DNA of 64,000 nucleotides from Ligula intestinalis (taxonomy: Eukaryota; Platyhelminthes; Cestoda; Diphyllobothriidea; Diphyllobothriidae): the NCBI GenBank assembly GCA_036362985.1, contig JAYGXS010000001.1:34007767-34071766 (forward strand), in the 5' to 3' direction. The translations under genes were made by a program, and so were the position numbers. Under the pieces are notes generated by a model that was not told where the DNA came from, ran no database searches, and saw only the letters and a list, made by a program, of their open reading frames with translations. Shown piece after piece: positions 21,655 through 33,000 of this stretch (within the stretch, counting starts at the first letter, position 1; every line of letters starts with the position of its first letter).

Positions 21655-21780
21655 AGGGTCAGGTTTAAGGTTAGGTTTGACGTAAAGGTTAGTTGTAGAT
21701 AAATTTGGTATTAACTGTGGAGTTACGGACAAGATAATGGCTACGGTAATGGTTCACATTAGGTCTAAGCTTATGATATG
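21655..21780 (+). repeat. Degenerate GGTTAG-like track
   Basis: GGGTCAGGTTTAAGGTTAGG, then looser variants, run up to GTGAATATTGACCCTC. The same order (GGTTAAGGTTAGG-like units, then AATATTGACCC) occurs at 61060-61230. The track directly precedes the TIR element at 21833. Confidence 0.5.
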
Positions 21781-21832
21781 TGAATATTGACCCTCTACTA
21801 CTGCTACTATTATTGCTACTTATCCTATTGAG

Positions 21833-22345
21833 GGGACCATATGAGAAGTGTATCTCATATATGCCTAGTCCCAGCATTTTGTCCAATGGAAAGCGTGGTT
21901 ATAGGGGATTTAAGGGTCGGGAATTAGGGTAGGCAGTGACGTATACTTTAAAAACTACTAAATTTACCTTTATTTTATTGTATTTGGAAACGTTTGTGAT
22001 AAAAATATGTATTATCGTTTATCATATTGCGGGAAAACATGATTATAAAATTGCAGGTTTCTTGAAATTCCTGAAAAATATGGATGCTGGTTAGGAGGCC
22101 CTTTATTTCACCTTACCTGAGGTTAAACTTACCGTTCTTGAATAAAATAAGTGTAGTCCGCAGCGTGAAGCGCCGCGCACACCTTCTATTTACACGCGCA
22201 ACAACATACTCCCAGCGGCCAGATTTCCTTTTACTGCCTATATTACTTCTCCACCCCAAAACCACTATAACGACCGTTTCCCTAGAACAAAGCGCTCGGA
22301 CTAGGAGTATTTTAGGTGGAATACTTAAACTATTATGGCCTAGTA
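21833..22345 (+). mobile_element. TIR element, copy 1 (about 510 bp)
   Basis: The left segment (about 21833-21950: CCTAGTCCCAGCATTTTGTCC, then GGTTATAG and GTAGGCAGT) reappears inverted at about 22235-22345 (ACTGCCTAT, CTATAACGACC, CTAGGAGT). The interior holds GTAGTCCGCAGCGTGAAGCG and GCGCACACCTTC. A second copy in opposite orientation lies at 50669-51255. There is no coding frame of note. Terminal repeats of about 110 bp with no transposase suggest a fold-back or MITE-like DNA element. I could not define its target duplication. Confidence 0.6.
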
Positions 22346-22547
22346 ATAAATTCTGAGGTTTATGTTGCGTCTTCTTCAGTCACTCCAAATGGTTTTCATC
22401 ACCAAGACTTACGAAAGCGAGCGTATCGGTACGTGGCAAGGCGTTTTTGAAACATTTTTTCACCTGCTTAGGGAGGCCCTACATGCTGGCCCTAGAATGA
22501 ACAACGTGTCAGACTTATTCATTCATGGTGTCAGGATCCAGAAAACA

Positions 22548-22690
22548 CAGAGTCAGGTTATATTCAGGGTTAAGGTTAGGATTCAATTGAAGTTTCAGGA
22601 TAAAGTCGGCGTTAAAATAAGTTAGGGTTCAGCCTGCGGTTGGGTTTAGAATTAGTATTATCTGTACGGTTAAGGTTCGGACAGTGTTTT
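22548..22690 (+). repeat. Degenerate GGTTAAGGTTAGG-like track
   Basis: GAGTCAGGTTATATTCAGGG, TTAAGGTTAGGATT and TTAGGGTTCAG-like units resemble the track at 21655. It lies some 200 bases downstream of the TIR element. Confidence 0.45.
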
Positions 22691-24972
22691 ACTGAGGAAA
22701 ATTGAGCGAATGGCCGCATTTCTTAGTTACCTGGATCGTTCCCATTCCCATACATTGTGTACGTGCCAAAGTTATTCTCGTCATTCAGGCGTTTACCTAA
22801 TTTCCATCTTTAGCTCTTCGGAAGAGGTTTACATTTTAAGGTAGAGTGATTACGCAAATGCAAGCTTCTTGTGAGAGAAATCCTTATACGTATTCAGTTC
22901 TTCTTATGGCCTTCAAACAGCATGCTACTTTGTTGCTTAGACTTAAGCCAAAACAATCCTGCCTGCCGCTATAAAGAGCCCTCATGATCCTAGTAGAGGG
23001 CTAAAGCAGATAGAAATAGTATAGCATCACACTACGACAGCACGAAAGATTCTCATTTCGGTAAAATACGCATAATTCCGCCTGGGACTATGTGTTCTGG
23101 ATATGTTTTATCCTATTTTTACAATAAAATACTAGAGGGAGTGCACGCGTACTAACTACAGGCAAACAATGCAAAAACCCGTTAATTTATCCACTGAAGT
23201 TTGCGTTTTACGTGAATAGTGATCAAATAGTTAAACAGAAGCTAACGTACCGAAATAGGGTACACCAATTATAATTACATAACTTGATGGTAAATTTCCC
23301 AAACTCATCTGAAAATGTTGTTTTCCTTGAAAATATGTTACACATTTTAGGTGATTGTTCATGTAGCATCTGCAAATTTTGAGCATTTTGTGATGTCCTT
23401 TAATAAGAAGCAGGTTTAAATGCGAAACAACCGGCGGATTGTTTCCTCAAAATATATGTAGTATGCGTTGTCGTTTCGATCTTGTTTGTTTAATTGTCCT
23501 GAAACACTCTAGCGGAATTCGTGCAAAAATCAGCCTTCATAAGAGACGTAGATTAAGAGCTCGGATTTCACGAAATCTTAATATTCTGGCAGCATTTTTG
23601 AGAAAATTTATGAAATTAGGCTGATTCACTGCGTCACACGTGATCGAACTAATACAAATACAAGACTGTGATTTATTTCTGGTTTGGAAAAGGATATTAA
23701 TATGAGGGCAAAAAATGACTTAATTTATTAGCGTCTGTTAAACTCGGACCTTTTGTTTATCGGGTAAGCATTGTTTTGAATTGCCTAAAGCGTCCCAGAG
23801 ATGATGCAGTTTAGTTACAGTGCGTTACCCAGCTCATAGAAAATGCAGAAATTTACGAATGATCGATTATCACGCTCTAGTCTGCACCAACGAACGGAAA
23901 AAGCCCCAAAATTGCAATATTTGACCAAAAGGAAATTTTAACCGTGATAAAAATATAACAGGCACTATTACGTTGTTGAAATGTCAGATTTTTAAAAAAA
24001 AGGCAGTGAAAATTAGCAGCAACTGTGGACTGTGAAGATCATCAACAACCATTTTATGTATATTTGAAGAAATATCCTCTTGTGAAATGTCTTAATAATG
24101 TATCTTGCCATTAAAGTTCAATGACTTTCAGATCATTTTTAAATTGCAATTAAAGGCAGCATGGGTTTTAGTCATTTCAGTCGATTACCCATAAATTTAG
24201 ATAAGTTTCTATGTTTGACTAACGCTTCTAGATAAGCTTTCTATTAAGCTTCTTTTCGACTGCAGTGAGGTTTTGGATAAGCCTTCTAATGCAGACAGCC
24301 GTTTGGTCAAAATCAGTAAACTTAGCTAAAAATGAAAACCAATTGCATTAAAAATGAGCGTCCACAACATAAGTTGGCAACTAATATGCCTAATATCGAT
24401 TTATTAACGTAAATTGCCTCTTTACAAAAAAACACTTTAGCTGTATGTTTCACTGCCCATTTTCTGCGCACTTTATCGAGTATGTTTATGGCTGTCACAT
24501 AATATCTGGAGAGTTTCTGGGGTGGGAAGGTTTATGAAGGTAAACTGCAATGAAATGCTTCCCAATGCACGGTAAACTACCGAGAAGCTATATGTTGAGA
24601 GTAAGGAGCAGCAAATTGTTTGAACTACCGACAGGAAATTTTAAATAAATCACATTTTTCAATAGGAAATGCTTTTCAAAACGTCAACGATAAAAAAGCA
24701 TTCTGCACATTGAAAACGTGTTTGGTCGGTTAATCTCTATCTTGCAACACAAACAGCCAGCTCAGTATCCATTTGCCCACATTCTTACAGCCTAAACACT
24801 ATAACTGCTGAGAATGGGGTTATGTGCCATTGCTCACTGTTAGTGAAGATTTTACTGACAGGTTTGATCACCTTTTCAAAGACTTGGGACATATCACAAA
24901 CCATTTTTGTAGAAGGATTGAATACCACCGAAATGAAACGCAACTTACAGGTGAACTAAGTTAGATTTTGTT
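22691..24972. other. AT-rich spacer
   Basis: I see no gene, RNA gene or repeat boundary here. Confidence 0.4.
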
Positions 24973-25011
24973 AGGACGGCCCAGCACGCGAGTTATCACT
25001 TGGGCCGTCCT
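24973..25011. repeat. Perfect 11-bp inverted repeat
   Basis: AGGACGGCCCA (24973-24983) and TGGGCCGTCCT (25001-25011) are exact reverse complements with a 17-base loop. The pair is GC-rich in an AT-rich neighbourhood and just precedes the repeat block at 25050. Its function is unknown. It may be a terminal structure of that block. Confidence 0.6.
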
Positions 25012-25049
25012 GAAGTTACGAGAACAAAGGAATTTCACATGGTCAGTGA

Positions 25050-25600
25050 AGGCAGGCAGTGTACATTGGTGGTGCCCCCCCCCCCCTAAACGGGCCGCCT
25101 AGTAAATATGCCCAGCCAACACGGAGGCTAGGACAGCCGTTATTCGGACTGAGCTCCCATAAAAATGTTGAACACTTGGAGCATGGTAGAACGGGTAGAT
25201 GCAGGCTTACGCCTAGCCAGCTATGTGCGCCCGATCCGGCCTTCGGTCTTCTTGACTCTTTCTCGACACCGGACTCAGGTGGGTGAGAGAAGAGAGACTG
25301 CGGTTGCTGCTATATTGCTGCTGGAAAGTCGGTCGTCGACTGGCACACTTAATAGAGACATAGAGCTTCATTCCGCCTACCGGGGGTTACGCACAAGGCT
25401 CGAGTCAGTTCAAACAAGGCCAACAGGAAAGCAAGGCAAACTGGGGGGTAGAACACACCTAACATCAGAGGAAATTAGAGAAGAAGCTGGCCAGGAACCA
25501 CATGGCAATCAGAGAACACTGCGTCACCGTTGCGCCCACGAGGTTGACATCAACTCACGCGGGCAGTAACTACTGATTACTCCGTCAGTCAACGAGGGGC
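25050..25600 (+). repeat. GC-rich dispersed repeat block, related to 9640-9770
   Basis: It begins near a run of 12 C (25075-25086) and carries an open frame at 25165-25569 without a recognisable domain. The segment 25225-25340 aligns with 9640-9770. From composition and multi-copy nature I read it as a repeat, possibly a SINE- or LINE-derived sequence. The frame is probably incidental. Confidence 0.45.
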
Positions 25601-26339
25601 AGGCCAGCCAATATGCTAACTTGCGAGAGCCGCAAAAGGGGCAGAGGTCACACAGACCCACCAGTGATCAAACTCACGGTCAGTACGGGCTGATGGGACA
25701 AGAGAACTGGTGTATGTTGGGGCTCATGGCACTGGCTTTCCAGCCACAGTGTGACGGATACGCAGATGATCGACCAAGGGAATACGTGATGATGTAACTG
25801 GTGACAAGAAGGCAGGGAAAGATGCAGAACTGAAGGAGGATTCTCATTGTTGTAGCTAGTTATAGTGTGTTGTGAAGTCTGAGGCATATTGCTTGTTTTG
25901 CTAGTGTATTGGGTTTGTAAATGTTCAAGGACGCCAATCTATGCTCGAAAAGTCAATTGAAAGAGTAGACACGACGGCTGGTAGACGTTCATACCATGAC
26001 GGAGAACATCCGACTACATAGACTATCGACAAATATTTAACTCCGATATACCCATTTTTTATTGCAAATGCTCCAAAGAATGCTTAGTTTTCCACTTGTA
26101 GGCCTTTGTTATGCGATGGAATTGCTCGGTTCTCCAGAGTCCTTGCTATGGTTCTCCAGAGTCCAACGGGATCTATCGTGTCGAACCTTCTTATTAAATC
26201 TACGAAGGTGGTGTGTAGGTGAATCCGGTCCTTTCTCAGCTTTTAGCGCGTCGCATAGACCACATTCGTGGTTCCGTGGTGTTGTGGCAATCTGTACCAC
26301 TTTTTCAGAAGGAAATTCTGTACCTGGCCAAACCAAGTC
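25601..26339. other. Spacer with decayed sequence
   Basis: Minus-strand frames at 26109-26336 lie where the C-terminal and 3' part of PLE copy C should be, but I cannot match them to a known block. No gene is called. Confidence 0.35.
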
Positions 26340-27800
26340 GTAATTAAAACTAACGGCCCAATTACCAACGTAATTGGATAAAGACTATGTGTTCTTGCCA
26401 CTTGCCCAGTTCGGATTTCTCCTGCTACATGTAAACAGCCTCCAAATAGCGTTAGGTCCGATTTTTCGTTCCCGCACAAGTACTCAGAAAGCTGTTTTGC
26501 GGTCGACAGAGTGTCCACTACCTAGTAGATGTTTAGTAATTGAAGACCCTGGTACTCTGTCCTCTTTAAAAGCCAATTAGCCAAGTGATCGGCGCCTCTG
26601 TATGCTAGTTGCCTTTGAGTACACTCAGTGTACTTGCATCAGCAAGTGCACGTGAATTCATAGATACAACTTGGAGTGGTGTGCAACGGTAAGGCATTAT
26701 TTGTCCCTTTTACTGGTACGCTTTTATTAGAATTGATGAAGGCCGGGTAAAGTTATAATTATGAGCTTTTTGGAATTGAACGCTCCATGAATTTTGGCCT
26801 TAAGTGGTGTCCCTGCTTTTGGATGAAACGGGCAGGATAGCCACGGTTAAGTAGAGCTACTTTGATGTGGGTGAACTCTGGAGGTAGAGTCTCCATAGAG
26901 AAAAGATTCCTTGCTCTTTGACAGAGATTTTGTGCCAGATTTAGATTGTACTGTACTGGCACATAACTGCTTAAGTGTAGGTATTGCCCTCTCTAGATAT
27001 TTTCGCGAAATACAAAACTTCTATAGGAGTTAAGGCTAAGACGGTCAAACCTAACAGCTACAATCTTGCAGGCCCGGTTCCTTAAGAGATGAGTGAAGTC
27101 TTGGGAAGGCAGAGTAGACGGAACAGTGTATTATTTATAGTAGACATAAGGGAAAGACTGCCAATAGGTCCTGCAGGGCGTCCGACCGTGAGGCCCGTGG
27201 GACAGGGCAGCGTCGCCGACCGCGACGCGCCTGAGCGGAATCCCAAGTGTCACCGGCCACAGCCACCAACTTGAGGTCTTTTGTGAGTGTGCCTGTGATT
27301 AGTTGCCTTGCGCAAGATTAAGCCGTATGCTTCATTAGATGGCCTTGGTCCTTGAGCAATAGACAAGCCAGGTGTCGACCATCACGGTAACCGCAGCGTT
27401 GGCGTGATGAGTCAACGGTGGGGTTAAGTTCCACTTCACTTCATATTGAACCGCTATCTTTCCTAAGCATTAAGACGCCGACATAGGGTAGCTTTTTGCA
27501 CTGTTCCATTTCCATTGAAAGCAATTGACTAATAAAATTAAGAAGATCGGGGGTCCTCTCTGGAATTAACAATCGTGAATATGCCATCTAAGTATCTTCT
27601 ATATAGCGTTGTCATGCTGAATCTTGATGACAACTTTTCTTCTGGGCGACTTAAGAAAATATCGATGAATGTTGGCCCTAGTGGACTTACCATTGTGACA
27701 CCGTCAATTTGTCTGTACAGTTACCCCATAAACAGAAGTTGAAAGTTTTTGGTTGAACGGTACGAACAGTTTATACATGACTTCTAGTCACAACCTGGTT
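26340..27800 (-). pseudogene. Penelope-like element copy C: RT and GIY-YIG remnants, interrupted by repeat R1
   Basis: Reading the minus strand downwards from 27800: NFQLLFMG, a stop where Glu is usual, LYRQIDGVTMVSPLGP, EEKLSSRF, then YRRYLDG in place of the catalytic YVDD. Next come remnants up to about 27420, then foreign sequence with repeat R1 (27057-27260). Reverse transcriptase resumes at about 27000 with GQYLHLSSYVPVQY, AQNLCQRARNLFS and NRGYPARFIQK. Further on are SCIYEFTCTC and ITKHLLGSGHSVD of the GIY-YIG domain, with several frameshifts. The lost second Asp of YVDD, stops and shifts make it clearly dead. Of the copies here, it and copy A retain RT catalytic-region sequence, while E keeps only the RT C-terminus. 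Its sequence lineage differs from copies A and B. Confidence 0.8.
27057..27260 (+). repeat. Dispersed repeat R1, copy 2, inserted into PLE copy C
   Basis: It aligns with 12543-12725 (see that entry). The reverse transcriptase blocks on either side (up to about 27420 and from about 27000) belong together, so R1 or a larger unit containing it inserted after the PLE did. This gives a relative age: R1 activity is younger than copy C. Confidence 0.65.
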
Positions 27801-27808
27801 TCAGGCAC

Positions 27809-28003
27809 ATGGGCACAAATAGCGTCTATTGTTTCATCAAGCAAGAAGATAGAGCATCGCGGTTATCAATTTCTAAACACCTGCTAGATAGTGGTCATTC
27901 TGTCGACCTCAAAAAAGCTCACTTAACCGTTCGCTTTAATCACAACTTGGTTTGGGGCAAGTTCCTCTCACCAGCCCCCTTTTTCTTGTATAGGCTTATT
28001 TAA
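27809..28003 (+). pseudogene. Short GIY-YIG fragment, opposite strand to copy C
   Basis: SISKHLLDSGHSVDLKKAH matches ITKHLLGSGHSVDRKTAF of copy C and AILAHLVDSGHRVDVNQAF of copy D, the AH...GH histidine region of the nuclease. It lies on the + strand immediately beside the 5' limit of copy C, so the two fragments are head to head. This recalls the inverted 5' ends seen in copy E. Confidence 0.5.
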
Positions 28004-28071
28004 TGTAGGGCCCTTAACTTGCCAATACAAGCGAACATGCGAATCACAGGAAGTTACTGAGAGGATGACGA

Positions 28072-28260
28072 CTCGATCGCTGGGATAATACTTTTATTCG
28101 CCTGAAGTTTCGATATCCGTCATGGATTTTTCATCAAAGACATTGTGAGAGAGCAATAGCAGATCGGCCCCCACCTGCTATTGCTATTGGACTATGTGCA
28201 CTACGGACATCAAAGCATTAGGCGAATAAAAGTATTTTCCCAGCGATTGAGCTGTCTTCT
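28072..28260. repeat. Fold-back element: inverted family-2 ribozyme tails
   Basis: CGCTGGGATAATACTTTTATTCGCCT on the left and, read on the minus strand, CGCTGGGAAAATACTTTTATTCGCCT on the right form arms of about 30 bp. An inner inverted pair (AGCAATAGCAG, CTGCTATTGCT) lies between them. The left arm, read on the minus strand, has TGATGA, a stem AATCC/GGAT, CGAAAC and TTC, then AGGCGAATAAAAG, the hammerhead order seen at 2657-2702. I interpret it as two family-2 3' ends joined tail-outward with nearly all coding sequence lost. Confidence 0.55.
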
Positions 28261-28263
28261 TCC

Positions 28264-29265
28264 CTTCACTTTATCATTATTTACACTGATCTCTAAACCC
28301 CTACTGTTAAACAATGCCATTGTTTGAATTTCAATCTGCTGTATACTCCACTCCGTTGAATGAGTCACGCAGCGATGGGGTACAGTTGAAAAGCCATCCC
28401 GAAATTTGTTGAATTCAAAAACGAATCCTTGAATCCTTATCTTCGTTATTAGAGCTCTCAGGCAGCTGCATAAGCTTTTCCGTGAGGTTCACCACCATAA
28501 TTGCGGAGTTCAACTTGAAGTGTGGCTGCTGCCCGTGTTCTTACAATAGACAACTCTTACGCTGCTCCAGTCATTCCATGTAGGTAAAGCAGATGACCGC
28601 AGTCAACATTAGCGTCCGTTTTTTTCGCACACTTCATTTACTGGCGACGTATAGTTGAGGATTCTTTAGACATGCGTGACCTAGTATCTGTGATTTTTCC
28701 CCCAAGAATGCTGCTTCGCTCTAGCTCAACAGTTTCACGGTCCTCACTGTTCACTGCCTTGATGCCCGAAAACAAATTTTCCTTTTCACCACGCTTGACA
28801 TAAAATTACATTGCCTTAGCTCGGTGAGTCAGTTATAATACTAGGCTTTTTGGAATTAACTGTTCCGTCAATTTTGGCCGTACTCTACTCTACCCACCTA
28901 CAGAAAAAGGAACCGGCACGGATGAAAAAGTCATCAATATTTCTATGAAGCTGCTGTAAAAGTCAAGTAAAATCTACAGGAAGAATAAGCAGCTAGTACA
29001 AGACCTTGTCACTCTATTATTGAACAATTAGTCAAGACCTCCAGAAAATGGATAAAGCGAAGCACTTTTTGTCAGTCTCCCGAACCACACCATAATACAA
29101 ATTTATCTCGGTAAAATAATTCAGAAAATCACAAATGTTCATAAGAAAAGTGGTAAAATATTGTGGTACCAGTTAGCTACTAGTTCTTAAGGTCAAAAGA
29201 ACCAGGGTTCAGGTCATTTACTAGGACTGAAGAACACGAATAGGCTGTTATGCCGACCGCAGGCA
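28264..29265. other. Spacer with a small PLE remnant and an interrupted open stretch
   Basis: 28830-28890 aligns with 26750-26815 (CTTTTTGGAATT.A, CCGTCAATTTTGGCC), a minus-strand reverse transcriptase C-terminal remnant like copy C. Minus-strand frames between about 28805 and 28430 have polar, non-random composition (ENLFSGIKAVNSEDRETVE; AIMVVNLTEKLMQLPESSN) broken by frame changes. That could be an unrecognised pseudogene. Confidence 0.3.
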
Positions 29266-29269
29266 TAGC

Positions 29270-29800
29270 TTAATAATTAAGTTCCAGACCACATCAATGT
29301 GTATCTACAACTTTACATGCTCCTGTGGGGCAAGTTACATTGGTCGAACGATTAGACGTCTATCCAAGCGCATGAGAGAGCATCACCCTGCGTGGCTAAA
29401 CAGAGGCGAAACTAAGTCAATATCAAGCGCAATTCTGGCTCACTTGGTAGACAGCGGTCATCGGGTAGACGTCAACCAAGCATTTAGAGTCGTCTACAAA
29501 GTTCCGGCTAAACACTCTAAGTTCCTGCGTCAGCGGATACTTGCGACGGCAGAAGCAGTCGCCATTCGCCTCACAAACCCAATTTTATGTGTGCAGAAAG
29601 CATTTGTAGCGGCCCTAAGGCTCCCGTGGCCAAAAGCCTTTTCAAAATCTGCCCTCACGCCTCTTACTACGCCGCGAAACAATGATGAGACAGCGGCATC
29701 AAGCATCCAAAGGCCACCGACACAGTCTCAAGACGTTGACACCTTGCGTCCTCACACAACCCAAAAAAAAACCCGAGACGAGGACCACTGGATGACATGA
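29270..29800 (+). pseudogene. Penelope-like element copy D: GIY-YIG endonuclease, 5' truncated
   Basis: From FQTTSMCIYNFTCSCGASY onward the nuclease is intact: YIGRT, KRMREHHPAWL, SSAILAHLVDSGHRVD, LRQRILATAEAVAIRL, NPILCVQKAF and LPWPKAF, ending TGA at 29798-29800. The reverse transcriptase and most of the linker are missing. The sequence is closer to copy E (MCIYSFTCSCGAGYIGRT, ILCAQKNF) than to A or B (PVLCCQK). A C-rich 3' region and a hammerhead remnant at 29992 follow, as in the other copies. Confidence 0.82.
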
Positions 29801-29991
29801 ACTAATTGTCGGACACCTTCCCCTTCCCCTCTCCCCCCACCCCATTTCTCTGTCCCTAATTAAGACTAGAATCTGATCCCCTTGATCCCCCTTGATCCTT
29901 TTACACCTCTCCCCCCTCTCTCCCCCTTGTTACTACTGATTGGTTTGCCTAAAACTTTCGTTAACTCTACCCTCCCTTATATTACTGTATT

Positions 29992-30026
29992 GCCTGATGA
30001 TGAATTAATCGAAAACGTTCGTTCGC
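29992..30026 (+). ncRNA. Hammerhead ribozyme motif, PLE copy D tail (partly decayed)
   Basis: CTGATGA (29994-30000), GAA (30011-30013), stem III AACG/CGTT (30014-30017 with 30020-30023) and C30024 at the cleavage position are in the right order. Stem I keeps only GC/GC, and the stem-II bases (30001-30010) hardly pair. The core is conserved but activity is doubtful. Confidence 0.5.
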
Positions 30027-30029
30027 TTA

Positions 30030-33000
30030 ACTTGACTTCCTCAATTAAGTATGCTTTTTGCGAATATAAATAAACTCATATAAGTCCTGGAGTGCACCTT
30101 TCTATTACGGATCATTGACCTTTTGTTTTATCGTTGTTGGCCTTGTTTAAAACTAGCCGGTAAATAATCCGCCTCCCAGGAGGTAATAATGAACAGGTTT
30201 TAAGTGCGTGCTTTCTTCGTCCGCAGTTCACCACACCGAATTTCCGCTTGCGCATTGTTTGCAAATACGGTCTTACACTGTTTTTATGTGTGAGAACCAC
30301 AACATATTATTAGGTAGGCAGTATCGATTGATCTATTACAGTAAAACTTTGCTAAGATTTTTTGCCCATATGCTAAAAGAAGGCAGTGTGCATTCCCTAG
30401 AATGTGTGGCGGGTTAATTAAATGAAATGAAGATATTATAGCGGAAGTCCTCAGCACTGAGAAGTCCAATGCTTACTGCTTACTGGAATTCTTTAATAAA
30501 CTATCTATCGAACATTCACTTACTTGAACTTATTTTATCATATAGTACATTTTTATATAGCAGGAGAATTTGCTCGATTTTTATGTCACCATCCCAAAGA
30601 AGCAATGGTTTCTGAACATATTTCAATCTTATTTCACTGCATAAAATCTTTTTCAGATGGCTTTTGGCGGAAAAAAGGTTTGTCTTTTATTACTTTCAGA
30701 GCTACATTCATTAATTTACTCATTGACAATATGCAGGCAAAATCAACAGATATGTACAATGATGAAAAACACTCCTGATCTTTTTTTCTAGGGTTTTGCA
30801 GGCGAAAAAACTGCAGCTCAAAGAGTGATTGAAGTTCGGACGGGGAAGGGTTGCCGCATGAACACAGGGTTCTCAGTCTCCCTTGAGTATTATGAATCCG
30901 TTGTTCTGCACCAGAGGAAGGTGTCGGCAAACGGCTGCTCTCTGCCGGCTGAATAATTAGTCCATTTCGGGCTGCAGATTAAGCGCCACTGCCCTCGGCA
31001 TTAAACCTGGGGTTTAGAGTCCGAGAACGCCATCAGAGTGCATATCGTTGTGCTTCGATCAATAGGCAACTAATAACTATCAATTACCCCTTTACGCCTT
31101 TATCTAAACCATACAGCTTCTTCAACATTTAAAAAGAAACATTTTAAATAGAAACAGTCGATTTACTACAACAGCATATCATAAATTGTGAGAATCATTT
31201 ATATTCTGAAGATAGGTTATGCTGATTTTGTGCCAGTCTTTAATTTGAGATTACGAATAGAACCTTACCAGCCAGCAAATGCCAAAAACCATTTCTTCAT
31301 ATTCCTTTTAAATGTATCCTTAAAATATTTATAATGCAAACTAAATTTAAAGAACGAGATGGCGTCGTCACAGACAACTGTTCCAATGCTTTCTTTCACT
31401 GGCGCCCCCGTCTCTCGAGTCTTGACCTCGCAGCTGCTTCTGGCTAACCGATAACAGTTGCGTCAACGCCCCCTGTTCTTCGGCATGCCGACGGACCCAA
31501 CATTTGACCTCAAATTATTCAGCCACACACTCATGAGCGTACAAACCCGCATATACACGGGCGTTCAAATAAGCACGCCTGCCTAAGTGCCACTTGAATA
31601 AGGCACCCCTCGGCCGATGAAGCAAAGGCCTTTCCAGGCGTCATCCCTCGGTCAACTTGCAACCCACCAAGAGCAACTGTCATCGCCCCACACAACGCAC
31701 AGTCAACATGGTTGGACGCAGTCAGTTGTAGCCCTGGCATCTCCGGTGGCCACTGCCACATGAGACAACAATAGAGAGTTCTGTACACAATAAACCTCAC
31801 TCACAGGTGCCTTCTGCCTTATTACTTCAAATCTGGGATTTGGTCTGATGGTTATAGTGATCCGAGTACACCCCTGCCTATGGATTCCTTACGCAACGGC
31901 ACTTTTGATTAAACTAGCGTTACTCTAAGAGTATTTGAAATCGTTTACCTCACGAATAGTTGCATTAAATTCGCCAATATAACATCTTAAAAGCAGGCCA
32001 GGTTATATTAGTCCGTTGCATTTTGGCTTTATGCATGAAAAAATATATTGGAAAATGTATTAAGATATCTTTATATTTTAGTATTATCCAATTGAGCTTT
32101 CGGTGACGTGACACGTTTGCCTAAGAGATAACTGAATTTCGTGCTTTTTTAGAATATACTGCTAAAGAACTTGAACTGTGAACAAATATAAACTGTGGAT
32201 CATTTATTAAGACGGTGGTTTAAAAGGTCCAAGATTTAACGCGTGAAAGAAGTGAATGTGGATCATATATATGTATTATTCTAGAGCTGTGAAAGTGAAA
32301 ATGCGCATAAATTAAATTTCCAACGCTGGAGCTCTTGAAAGCTAAGAAGGACTTCCTAATATTAGCTCAGCTAAGAAATAACACGTAAATTCAGCGATTT
32401 TTCACGTCACTGGCAAGTTACAAGCATGTGCGCAGCCAAACTCAGGGAGGTCTTTCACTAGTGAGAACTTTTTCGACAAATGAGAAGAAGCTCGCAGCGG
32501 TTATCCGTGGCACGCAAAAAAATTGCTTGATGGTTTAAACCATTGCAAGTTCTCAGAAAACAGTGCTCAGAATATTGATCAGTGAGCCTAGGTTGTTTGA
32601 TTAATGTGAGTGTCTATGTTTGATCTGAAAGCCTTTGCCTAACACTCCACCTGACTCTGAGTCAGCAGAAAAAGTACGAGTGGCAGCAGCGACTACTGTT
32701 GCTGAATGCTTTTATGGAATACCAGACGATGGCGCCACCGGTGCTATGGGCGGCTTTGGCATGGCGTTCAAATCAGTCCTGGGACGTCGAAAACATGTAC
32801 TTACATGCGTCACTCTCCTAACAGCAAATACCTGGTAACGAGATACTCTTTAGTTAAGCAGGCTTTTGCCAAATGTCACATCCAACTCGTATCAATCTGA
32901 ATGTTTGCAGAGCATCATATCAGGCAGAAGATCCATAAAGATCACGAAGTTGACAGCCGGTGTGTAGGTTAGCAAGGGCCCTTAAAATTACATCTTATAC

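Noticed and set aside
25165..25569. 134-codon open frame as a host gene
   Set aside because: It lies in a GC-rich repeat block that recurs at 9640-9770 and shows no domain.
26620..26660. Small perfect palindrome AGTACACT/AGTGTACT
   Set aside because: It lies inside the decayed GIY-YIG coding of PLE copy C and looks incidental.
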